From Siphonodentalium dalli (Eukaryota > Mollusca > Scaphopoda > Gadilida > Siphonodentaliidae), in the NCBI GenBank assembly GCA_032622095.1, contig CP136063.1:268143426-268207425 (forward strand): DNA of 64,000 bases. The letters are read 5' to 3'. The notes below the pieces were generated by a model. That model worked only from the letters and a program-made list of their open reading frames with translations. It had not been told where the DNA came from and searched no databases. A program made the translations under genes and the position numbers. Shown here in pieces: positions 10,171 through 21,088 of the stretch; within the stretch, counting starts at the first letter, position 1; each line of letters starts with the position of its first letter.

Positions 10171-11000
10171 AGCTAGAAACATTACTCACTCCTTTTGCAA
10201 ACCAGATCCAGCTACATATAAACATTAACATCCGATTTGGACACCCTTCTGTTTCCAACAAACACTACAAGAACATTCTGTACATTAGTCTAGTCGTAAT
10301 TCTCAGAAAAGACATTTCTAGAAGCATTTCCGCGGAAAAGTGTCAAACCAACTTTTTTACCATAATTCGAAGGTGCCGAACACGAATAGACTGCCTGTCG
10401 CCCGATTGGATGAACATAGGGTTCAATAAAAGGCTTTTAAAATCTTCGTGTTTTCTTCGCTGGAGGGTTGTTGATACGGCACCGTACAACGTCATATGAA
10501 ATCACGTAACTGGCCTTGAACATACTCAAACTTATATACTCCTCGCGGAACGTTCATAGCCGCGTTGTATCATGATAATATCATCACAGTAATAATTCTG
10601 AAACATTAACATCATATTAATCAGGTACCTACGGTAAGACATTGCTGTTTTGTATATTTATCGACGATTCTCGTAGTCCGGGAGCCAATAGGGGTACCCT
10701 TGCACCCGCCCCATGTGACTTAACTTCACCCCACTCATTTGGTCCCTTATTATGTCCTTCAACTTTTAAGCAATGTTAATAAGAAAAAAAAGTGGCCGTG
10801 TAGACTTCAGACAAGATGGCGTCCATCCTGGTCGCCATTTTTCAGATCAGACCCTAAGTCAGTTTTATGCAAATTATAGCGGGAAAATCTAGTAAAATGT
10901 ATACAAATGTATGTATTTTCGTGAAGCTAAGACATAATGACACTTTTTTGGCGCAAAATTGAAACTCACCCTCCAAGATGGCCGCCAAAATGGCCGCCGG

Positions 11001-11106
11001 AAGTTGAAACTATGACGTTTTTTCACAAATATCTTCTAGATTGTTTGGAACTGGTTGAGCAATATGACTTTATTTTGTGTTTTGTATATTAACTGATCAT
11101 TGGAGC
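11001..11106. repeat. Left internal inverted arm
   Basis: About 105 bp starting AAGTTGAAACTATGACGTTT, matching the reverse complement of 14284-14399 with a few differences and a 10-bp length difference near TCTAGA. It lies just outside the 42-bp satellite of the nested fold-back element. Confidence 0.85.
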
Positions 11107-11142
11107 GGCGTGCGTGAATACAGTATACAGTGAGTTGCTGAA

Positions 11143-13400
11143 TTGTCATGTGTGAGGTGTATATGCAAGTACGGAAGGTATAAGTGGTCGTGTGTGTGGG
11201 TATTCGTATATCTGGAAGGGCTCACCATTGGTGAGGTGTATATGTATACCTGGATTGACCCTATGGTCATGGGTATGGCGAATAGGTATACATGTAGTGG
11301 CTGTATGGTCCATAGTGAGATGAATATGTATGCACTGAGTGAATGTATGATCGTGAATGTGGTGCATATGTATACATAGAGTGACTATATGGTCATGTGC
11401 CAGGTGTATGAGTACACCTGGTGTTCATGCATGGTGAATCGTGGCTGTATCGTCATTTGTGGTATGTACGGGTATAACCAAATATGGCTGTATGGTCAGG
11501 TGTACGTGTATAAAGTGAGTGACTATATTGTCATTTGTGTGGTATTTATGTACATATGGAGTGACTGAGGAAATGGGTGGGTTGTACATGTGTACCTTGG
11601 GTGGCTATCGCTTTCCACAATAACTCAAGGATATGTTAATCAATAGAGAGGTCATGTCAGAGAGTTCTCCATCTTGATGGTGTTTATGTACATGGGGGAA
11701 ACGTTAAACGTGGAATGCGTTAGCCACCCATTATCACAGTCATTCCATATATACATAAACACCACAGACACAATATAGTGACCCAATATTTATACGTAAA
11801 CCTGACCCATTACCACGGATGACCATACATCCATGAGTCACAATGGAGGCCCACCGGGTATACTCCTAAACATGACCCATAACCATATAGTCACTCCGTG
11901 TATACCCCTGCATTCACCTCACGATTGACCATACGGTGTATACCTATTCTCCACACAGATGGTCAAATCGACATTCAATATATACATCAACACCACAACA
12001 ATGACCATAGAGTCACTACAGGTGTACATATGCACCTCACCAATGGCCATATCGCCACTCGCTTCATACACATACCCTCACCCATGCCACCTGGTATACT
12101 CCTTCACCTGACACATGTCCATATAGTCACCCCGTGTGTACCTATTCAAAACATTCATACATGATCATGGTCAATCCTTGTATACATATTCACTTCACCA
12201 TTGGCCATGTCACTCCATGTATCCCTATGTGTCGCACCATAGCCGAATAGCGACACAAGATATACTAATACACCCCAGCTATGTCAGAAAAGTCACTCCA
12301 TGTATGCATATGCACCTCACCCATGGCCATGTAGCCACTCGCTATATACACATACCCCTCGCCCATGACCATATAGCAACACGTGTGTATACCCGTATAA
12401 CCTACACATGACCATACCGCCACGAGTCACCAAGCAGGAACACCAGGTATACTCATACACCTGACACATGACCATTTAGTCACTCTCTGTATAGATATTC
12501 ATTACATTTATGATCATAGTCACTCCGTGTATACCTACATGTACTCATATCACCATTGACCATACAGTCACTACATGTATACCTATTCGACACACAGTCA
12601 TATAACAACTCGATATATACATACGCAGCCCACCCTAGACCATAGAGTCACTCCATGTATACATATACACCTCACAAACGGCCATTCAGCACTTCCAGAT
12701 ATACAAAAAACCTGTACACACGACCACTCATACCTTCCATACTTGCATATACACCTCACACATGACAATTCAGCAACTCACTGTATAATCATACACGACA
12801 TCCATGATCATACAGCTAATCCCTATACACCCACCAATGATAATACATCCACGAGATATATAAATATATACCACCAGGTCACTCCCTATATACCCACACG
12901 CTCGATAATGTCCACCCAGCTTACTCCAGGTATGCATATACACTTCAATCATGACCTTACAGTCATTCCATGTATACCTATACAAATTACCCGTAACCAT
13001 ACAATAAATCCCTATTTATCCACACACCCCATCCATGATCATAATAGACAACACATGTACATCCCACCCATGACCTTACAGTCACTCCATATATACATAA
13101 TCAACACATAGATGACCATGTAACTATATTCATACACCACATCAATGTCCATACAGGCACATCGGGTGCACCCGTACTGGATATACACAACCATACAACA
13201 TGCAGTCACTCCATTCATACCGATTCACCTCACACATGACCATGACCTCTCCCTGTATACCTATACATCTTACAATGGACAACCCACACATAACGATATA
13301 GTCACTCCTTGTATACCTATTCACATCATTCATGACATACAATAACTCCCTGTATACCTATTCACCTCAACTAAGACCATAGAGCAACTCCCTGACTACC
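11143..13400. repeat. 42-bp satellite in opposed orientations
   Basis: Degenerate tandem repeats built on CATGACCATATAGTCACTCC...TATACATATACACCTCAC. Spacing measured between successive AGTCACTC-like boxes at 12291, 12333 and 12375 is 42 bp. From 11143 to about 11560 the unit reads in the opposite orientation (GTGAGGTGTATATGTATACC), and from about 11740 to 13400 it reads forward. Because 42 is a multiple of three, open frames with a 14-residue His/Thr-rich period appear (for example 12575-13111); I regard them as by-products. Confidence 0.75.
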
Positions 13401-14283
13401 ATCTTGGCATCCACCCTGCATCCAGTTGATATTTTTTGTTACCATAATGGACCAGAATAGCCACAGATTATGGTTCATCTCGGTTCCGTCTCAACGTTCT
13501 GCACATTTCCATTCAATAATATGGCCAGAATCACATAAGAGGTTCTCGGCAAAATTCCATACTTTAAAATGAATTTGTCATGCCCCATACGGAACTGGGA
13601 CAACCAGAATAGAACATATAGTTGTCAGTTAGTTAACTAACACGTATAATAACCAAGTGAGTCACAATTTACTACCTTTTCGGATAACACAAGGAATAAT
13701 GTTCAGGATATATGTAAAAAAAAATAAAAAAAATTTGGTTGCCATTTTGGAAGCCATCTTGAGCAATTTGGTCTATAGATACCGTAGTGTGACACGTTTA
13801 AGATAGACCAAAACAATAAACACATTTGAATCCAGAGACAGTTACATTTTGCCAACGATAGTTGCATTTTACTTGAAAAAATGGTCTATACCTGAAAAGT
13901 TAATTTTTGCCGATATTTATGTCAAGTTTTTGAGAGAAAAGTCCAATATTTTTGGTGATGTCAGTGGTAACAACAATAGTAACAATTAACCATGGTGCAT
14001 CAGATATGTTAGTATGCAATGTATAGGAGGCAGAATAGCCAATTTTATACATCAACCACAACTTGTAAGCGATTGCAGGACACGCTGGGGCATTATTTAC
14101 CATTTTCCATATTTTGAGCCAAAGTAAGAATTTTGGTTCCAATGAGTTGGAATATTCATAGGTAATGATATGCCTCACTTACATTACAAAGTTCTGTTCA
14201 TTTCTTGTTGAAATATGACTAAAATCCCAATTGTGATTTTTTGTGAAATTTTATACCGTGTTCCAATAATTGCATATTTAATT

Positions 14284-14399
14284 GCTCCAATGATCAGTTA
14301 ATATACAAAACACAATATAAAGTCACATTACTCAAGCAGTTCCAAACAGCATGAACTGGTCTAGAAGATATTTGTGAAAAAACGTCATATTTTCAACTT
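14284..14399. repeat. Right internal inverted arm
   Basis: Reverse complement of 11001-11106, beginning GCTCCAATGATCAGTTAATA. Between the satellite and this arm (13401-14283) and between the arm and the element end (14400-14802) I see no gene, only short chance ORFs. Confidence 0.85.
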
Positions 14400-14802
14400 A
14401 ATCCCGATTCACAGAACTTTCAACCGGGTGTGATTTCATGAAGAGCGTTTATTTATTAAATAACATACTTGTCCATATATGTATAGCAGATGATGAGATA
14501 GTTATGACAGAAAGGTCACGAGGGGTGATTCAAATAACAAAGTATTCCCATGTTCATGAGATTATATGTATAACGAGTGTGATATATGTCTCGATATTGA
14601 CTTACTGTATTTTCGCGGCAATAAAAACAATATGTGACTTTAAGTTGATTTTATGGGTGAAATATGGGTCATAGGCAGCGACAGGCACCCTCATTGGATT
14701 CAGCATACTTGAATTATGCTAGAAAATTTAGTTTCATGCTTTCCCCCAAAAATGCCTCTAGGGTTCTAGTATTCCACAAATGTAGCTTTTCCGACCAGAC
14801 TA

Positions 14803-15588
14803 CATCGCCTACCCATTCATCATCACAGATTCGTGCACATTATTCTTATTGGAAATTGGTGAGTGACCATCTTTTCTTTCAAATTTGCTGTCAAATTGCA
14901 CACTCCAAATTTTTTAGTATTTTTTTACTCATAATGGAGTAACCACCTCCGCAGAGCAGCGATTATTTTCATCCAAGCCAAAGTTATCAGCATCACCTTT
15001 AATTAAACAGGGAAACGGACCGGTCAAACGCAAGACCCCCCCCCCCACACAGACATTACTAATGAAATGGGCAAAGATTCTCAAAACTTGCTATTGTCAC
15101 GGCTTACCCATGAAATTAGCCATTTCACTAGTTCTATCCGCGATCAGACTAGAAACATTACTCACGCCTTTTGCAAACCAGATCCAGCTACATATAAACA
15201 TTAACATCCGATTTGGACACCCTTCTGTTTCCAACAAACACTACAAGAACATTCTGTACATCGCATACCCATTCATCATCACAGATTCGTGCACATTATT
15301 CTTATTGGAAATTGGTGAGTGACCATCTTTTCTTTCAAATTTGCTGTCAAATTGCACACTCCCTATTTTTTAGTATTTTTTTACTCATAATGGAGTAACC
15401 ACCTCCGCAGAGCAGCGATTATTTTCATCCAAGCCAAAGTTATCAGCATCACCTTTAATTAAACCGGGAAACGGACCGATCAAACGCACAGACATTACTA
15501 ATGAAATGGGCAAAGATTCTCAAAACTTGCTATTGTCACGGCTTACCCATGAAATTAGCCATTTCACTAGTTCTATCCGCGATCAGAC
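14803..15588 (+). repeat. Tandem duplication of the leader and gag start
   Basis: The order is block B (14803-15148), block A' (15149-15261) and block B' (15259-15588). Block A also exists upstream at 10173-10285, so an A-B segment of about 450 bp was duplicated and the fold-back element later inserted between the first A and B. Both B copies contain the gag start ATGGGCAAAGATTCTCAAAA (15066 and 15506); the first is cut off by the duplication and only the second runs into gag. The first B carries a C-run near 15037-15049 that is absent from the second. Confidence 0.8.
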
Positions 15589-16474
15589 GGACAGTTTAAA
15601 AACTCAAACAACCATAACGGCACTTGTGGGTATGAACTCCATTATTGAACCCTTCGATGGCAAACCTGACGCTTTTCCCCAATGGGTCCATTCGGTGGAA
15701 AAATACTCCCGCGCGATTTCGGCACAAGATGAGACTATTATTAAAATTGCCGCTCAAACATGTAAATCTCAAGTTTCTGAATTTATTCAACGCTTCATAA
15801 ATGAAAATAACACGGACGGAAAATTCACGTTCACCTGGGCCGATTTGAAATCACAATTACGTTCATTATTCAGTTCCATAACCGATTCGCCTCAGGCCCT
15901 TTCCTCATTACGAGCCATTAGGCAGAGACATACTGAAACAATTGCAATGTTTGCAGAACGCATACGCACCCTCGCTAAACACGCTTTTACCGATGAAATC
16001 AAGAGCAGTACAAACACAACTAGTAGCATTCTTTTCCGACGGCATTTGCGACTCTAGTATTAAATTCAGGCTTCTCAAAGAAGACCCCGTAACGCTTGAT
16101 AGAGCTACTGATATTGCCCTACGCGAAATGAACCTTCGGCAGCGTTATCGCTTACGTTACGGTGAACATCACAATGACTATAACCAATTCCCACAGTTAC
16201 AATCCCCTCAACCGATGGATATCGACAACAACCAACGACACATTCCACGAGGGCCATCACAATCTACTTATACCCCCGCCAATCCAAAGACAGACACCGA
16301 ATCAATGATCACCCCCACAGGCGCCAACCTTCAAACTCTCACCACCCCTACTCTGCCCCAAGGGTCTCCCATCAAAACCGCATCCAAACCATGGATGCAA
16401 GATATGCTACAACACCTCACCGACCCCTCTTCTGTACATACTGCATATTAAATAATCATACAACAGACCAATGT
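15506..16474 (+). pseudogene. gag: LTR-element gag, frameshifted
   Basis: Encodes the structural capsid-nucleocapsid protein of the retroelement. The first frame runs from ATG 15506 to 16057 and holds a capsid-like region (EPFDGKPDAFPQWVHSVEKY, then FAERIRTLAKHAF), typical of Ty3/Gypsy gag. The capsid C-terminus (VAFFSDGICDSSIKFRLLKE, then ATDIALREMNLRQRY) continues in another frame within 15942-16451, so a frameshift lies at about 15990-16040. A nucleocapsid zinc knuckle of form CX2CX4HX4C is encoded at 16433-16474 but in the original frame, so there is a second shift. The start is chosen because the duplicated leader ends with the same ATG context. This copy cannot make full-length Gag. Confidence 0.8.
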
Positions 16475-16548
16475 AGACGTCGGGCGCAAAATAATAATAA
16501 ATAAGGACTCATTCCTACACAAATTTAACCCCAAGTAGACACAAGGCA

Positions 16549-18570
16549 ATGAGTCCAATTACGCATCAAATTAGCACCATTGACGGCCACAATCATAGAT
16601 ATGCCAGATCTCATCGGACATACGAATCTCAAAAGCATAGAGTCTATAATTCACAGCTGCAGCCCATTAGTCATTACCCCACGCTCCCATCACAGTGTCA
16701 AAGACAACGATATCTTAATTACCGCACGCGGCGTCCACTTAATCTTCCACGCTACAGGCCTGCCAAACATACCACCAACTGCAATAACAGGCGTCCTCCT
16801 ATGAAACCCATGTTTCATAATATTCCCAATAAGCCTATTTTATCTCTTCTTGACTTAAAGTTTCCTTCTCAATTTAAAACCGTGAATAGCCTTGAAAAAC
16901 CAATGCGCCAACAAATTACTAATTCTCAATCATCATCAAAAAGAAATTCAACACGCACCAATTCTCGCGAATCACATTCCAATATTGCAATTAACCCTGT
17001 AATGCCACCGTTAAAACCCATACGACATACAATACCAGTACTTAAATATCCAAGTGACATGACAGATGGTGCTCTAAACCAAACACCATGCTCAACTATC
17101 ATTAAAATACACAAACAATGCATTCGTTCACTATTAGATTCGGGAGCAACCACCAGTTGCTTGAAATACAATATTTATAGATCCATACCAAATCGGCCAC
17201 CTTTAATTAAAGAACATGTGTTACTCACATCAGCCGATGGAACACCAATGAAAGTTTTTGGATCCACACATCTCACATTTAGAATCGGAAAACTCATTCT
17301 TACACATAAATTTGTCATATGTGCAACCCTATCACGTCCGTGTATTCTAGGGCGCGACTTTATGAAACAACACAGTATTAGACTTTACTTTGATTTAGAA
17401 AAATTCAGAATTCAGAATCAATTATACCCAATGTTAAGGGATGGTCTCATTGCATCACTTATCCGGTCAACAAATAACGTTTCATTATCACCCCACTCAT
17501 GCACAATCATAACAGGCAGACTCATGGGACCAAATAATATGTTTAACACACCTATAATCCGAATAGGCAAAGGTAACATGTCCATTTTTGAACAGGAACC
17601 CAATGTACATGTAACCGGCACGATAGCAGATGCAACTAATCAAAATATTTGCGTCATGATAGAAAATCAATCCGCCTCATATATGTCGATTAGGAAAGGT
17701 CGTATAATAGCACAAGCATTTGGCATTCAAGAGCAAATGATATGCAGGACATCCGATGAGGAAAACATTAACTCATCTCCGCCAACCAACCACAGTATCA
17801 ACACCATAGGTGACCAGCAAGACGTTAACCCTCCAATCACCAAGACTCAACCTATATCTATCGATGATATTGTAGCACCTCAACACCTTAAACAGCAAAT
17901 ATTGCAACTAGTATCACACTATCCTGATGTTTTTACAAATGACATAAACAAGATAGGATATTGTCCAAAAATTAAAATGAAAATCGACCTCAAACCAAAT
18001 ACTTTACCTATTTTTTGCAAAAAATACCCACACCGCTTAACAAAAAACGGATTATGGCTGCCGAGATTAAAATATTATTTGATGCAGACATCATTAAACC
18101 CACTGCCCATTCCTCATGGGGATTTCCCAGTCTCTTCATCCGCAAATCCACACACCAACCCTGACGGTACCCCTAATTACCGATTGGTGATCGATCTGAG
18201 AAAACTCAATGATGTTTCCATTCCATTAAAATGGTCTATGCCTAGTTTTACAGAAATATCGTCCAAGTTACTCGGCTCAACTATTTTCAGTATCTTTGAT
18301 TTATCAAATGCCTACCATGTTATAGGAGTTGAACCCGAACATGTTCCCATCCTAACTATGAATACGTTGGAAGGTCAATACAGCTATCAAAGAGCTCCGA
18401 TGGGATATGTCTCGAGCTCAGGGTATTTTTCAAAACTCATGAATATGGCCCTTCATGATCTCCCATTTGTAGAAGGTTTTGTTGATGATCTGATCTGTCA
18501 TAGTTCCGATCCTCAAATGCATATACAGCAGCTCACAAAACTATTTGACAGACTCAGGGATACGGCTTAA
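16549..18570 (+). pseudogene. pol: LTR-element pol, protease and reverse transcriptase
   Basis: A 673-codon open frame. Its first about 190 residues are basic and low in complexity. The aspartic protease active site LLDSGATTSCL follows at about residue 195, with a flap and an ILGRDF-like C-terminal protease motif (CILGRDFMKQH). RT begins after residue 470: YRLVIDLRKLND, then SIFDLSNAYHV (catalytic Asp), QRAPMGYVSSSGYFSKLM, and GFVDDLICHSS, where the usual YVDD box reads FVDD. The frame ends at TAA 18568-18570 because of a one-base shift; RT continues in the frame of 18564. Upstream RT sequence near 18040-18130 also looks shifted, since the expected finger motif is garbled. Confidence 0.85.
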
Positions 18571-19383
18571 TAGTTAAACTATCAAAATCTAAATTTTGCC
18601 AACCACAAGTCAAATGTTTAGGACATATTATTTCCGACAAGGGCACATCCCCTGATCCTGAAAAGATTTCAATTATCAAGTCTCTACCACCTCCGAAATC
18701 AGTTAAAGAAGTCCGCAGATTACATGGAATTCTTAATTTTTACAGATCATATTCTCCTACTTTCGCATCCACGGCATTGCCTTTAATCAAACTCACAGCT
18801 AAATATGCTAAATTCGTGTGGGATGCGCCATGCCAAACAGCGTTTGACACACTTAAAGAAAGCTTAGCAACTGCCCCTATTTTAGTTATCCAAATCCCGA
18901 CAAACGTTTCATTCTCACAGTTGATGCATCTATCCATAGTATCGGTGCAATCCTATCACAATATGCTAATAGCCAAGATGATAAACACGTTGAACTACCA
19001 ATCGCATTGGCCAGTAAAAAACTAACAAATCACAAAGGAATTATTCTGTCAAGGAAAAAGAAGCATTCGCTATATACACGTTTGCAAGGCAATTTAAATT
19101 TTACTTACATGGCTCCCAAGTAGAGATTAAAACAGATCACTTACCCCTCATCCACATGTTTAAAAAACAGGATCCGATAAACACAAAAATTCAAAAATGG
19201 TTTTTGGAAATATCAGCATTGAACCCAAAAATTACTTATATTACGGCCGATTTTTGCAGTCGTATAAACCCCGACACACACCCGTGCATCAATTCTTGCA
19301 CAGATAGCGACCCAAATCCACCCACCAATCCCCTTGTACATGATGTTAATATCCTTGACATGAAAGATATTCAAGAATTTTGA
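18564..19383 (+). pseudogene. pol: LTR-element RT thumb and RNase H, frameshifted
   Basis: Directly continues the preceding RT. QVKCLGHIISDKG and SVKEVRRLHGILNFYRSY are the thumb/connection motifs of Gypsy RT. After APILV the frame shifts again. RNase H then appears as FILTVDASIHSIGAILSQY (first catalytic Asp), LPIALASKKL, EAFAIYTFARQFKFYLHG and VEIKTDHLPLIHMFKKQD, ending with ITADFCSRI near 19263. At least two more frameshifts occur between 18890 and 19070. The order and spacing are those of Metaviridae pol. Confidence 0.75.
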
Positions 19384-19499
19384 AAACGAAACAAACAAAC
19401 CAAAAAGAAGACGAATACTGAATCAGAAGTTGATCTTGAGGACAGCCCGGTCCTTCCTCCCATAACTAACATAAGAGATGAACAATCAGCAGAGCACAC

Positions 19500-20240
19500 A
19501 ATCACCGAGATTATCAAACAAATGCAATCAACAAATATACCCGAAAAATCAACAAAAACCTTTATTCTTAAAGATGGTATCCTACACTATATATCAATAT
19601 ACAATGACATACCTAAATTAAGAATATAAATAACGGACAAAATAGCACAAGAAGTCATCTCACAATATCACAGTCTCAGACATAGAGCGGTACAATCGCT
19701 CTATGCGACCATACGAAACAGATATTACACACCCCAGTTGTTTGCAAAAATTGTCATATACATAAACAATTGTCATACATGCCGACAACGAAATGCTTAC
19801 AATCCAAAAATCCCGCTTCAACAAATCACTGTCCCATCGAGACCAGGACAACTAATTGCCATCGATCTTATGGGACCATTTTCCCCCAAAACACAATCAG
19901 GAAATAGATTTATCTTAACTATTATTGATCAGTTTTTATTACATACTTTAGCATACGCATTACCTAACAAAATGGTTGATACAATTTTAGAAAGATTTCA
20001 CTCGATTCGGCTATGCTGAATCAATTTTAACAAACTTGCAAACTCAACCTTCACTGAATTTTGTAAATATTACCATATCCAACGCCGTCTCACAAGCTTC
20101 TATAATCCGCAGTCCAATGGAAAAAGTGAATGATCGCAGAAAAGTTTAGCATCAATCATTTCAACAATTATCCAAGCAAATGTTGAAAATGGGGACCTAT
20201 ATCTAAATTATGCATCACAAGCAATGGACTTCTATTGATC
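19500..20240 (+). pseudogene. pol: LTR-element integrase, broken
   Basis: The N-terminal zinc-binding HHCC motif is seen as HSLRH followed by CHTC at 19669-19788. The catalytic core begins LIAIDLMGPFSP (first Asp, near 19860) and ILTIIDQF. The second catalytic region is damaged: the frame shifts at about 20000-20040. The third acidic residue lies in the conserved FYNPQSNGKSE near 20095-20132, followed by an in-frame stop. An in-frame stop also lies at about 19627. The gene inserted retroelement DNA into the genome in its functional form; this copy cannot. Confidence 0.75.
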
Positions 20241-20339
20241 CAGTGTACATACACATTCACCATTTTTTCTGACTTTTTTAGAGAACCACAGATAAGCATA
20301 GACCGAATTTTAACACACAGAGAAAAGTATTTAGGAGAT

Positions 20340-21088
20340 GATGTTTAAGCCACCACGCTTCAAAATCAACACATTATTTTTAAAACTACAAAATCTCATC
20401 TCGAAACAGCCTCTCGCAACCACAAACAGAACAGAGGTGGATCTATTCCAACCTTTAAAATAGGCCAATCCGACTATTACAAAATACACCAACCAAATCA
20501 CAAATTTTCATTTAAATATGAGCCGTTTTGGCGCATCTTAAAACAAACAGGCCCCATATCTTACATACTAAGACATGACCTGTCTGCAAAATTAACAAAA
20601 TCACATGCTAAACACATCAAACCATCCCCTGTTGATTGGCCAACACCTCAACGGCCCACTCATTTAAAGAATAAGCGACATAATCGATTTGCATTTCCAC
20701 CGAGTGAAACCAATATTGATAGTAATAACTCTCAATCTACTTTAGAATCAGACGATGACCTCAAAACAACGGCAATTAAACACGCTCAACTTGAGCGATC
20801 AAACACAGACGACAGCTCTTCAATACCATTGGCTGAATTGGCCAACAGACTCATGGCTTCGAAACATTTTAATAAGACAGACAACCATTCACCCCGACAA
20901 TTTTCGTCCAGCGACCATTCAAGTTCCCAATCACAGGAACAAAATATCATAAAACACAAAATAATTACGACAGAAGATTCTTACAATACTACATCAGACA
21001 CAATGTCGAGTCGGGCATCCAAAAAATGCGGCCGGCATAATAAATTATATAACCGAACACCAAACACATGCCACAAGATTCATCGCTA
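20340..21088 (+). pseudogene. Integrase C-terminal (GPY/F-like) region and tail
   Basis: A largely open stretch with PFWRILKQTGPISYILRH followed by AKLTKSHAKHIKP at about 20520-20625. This fits the GPY/F module found at the C-terminus of many Gypsy integrases. It is followed by a long polar Ser/Asn/His-rich tail to about 21088 that I cannot assign. Frames change at about 20750-20830. The link to integrase is by position and motif. Confidence 0.45.

Larger units (their letters stand above)
10286..14802. mobile_element. Nested 4.5-kb fold-back element with satellite arms
   Basis: Its ends are TAGTCTAGTCG and the complement CGACCAGACTA, flanked by the trinucleotide CAT on both sides (10283-10285 and 14803-14805). 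The insertion is proved by an uninterrupted copy of the same host sequence at 15149-15300, where TGTACAT runs straight on into CGCATACCCATTC. The interior has a second pair of long inverted arms (11001-11106 and 14284-14399) enclosing a 42-bp tandem repeat whose first part is in the opposite orientation to the rest. No transposase ORF is visible. The organisation resembles Drosophila fold-back (FB/Galileo) elements; the superfamily is not established. Confidence 0.65.

Noticed and set aside
11898-13111. Several His/Thr-rich ORFs of up to 178 codons with a 14-residue period
   Set aside because: They follow the 42-bp satellite (42 = 3 x 14) and shift frame between units; open frames also occur on the other strand. 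No start context or conserved domain.
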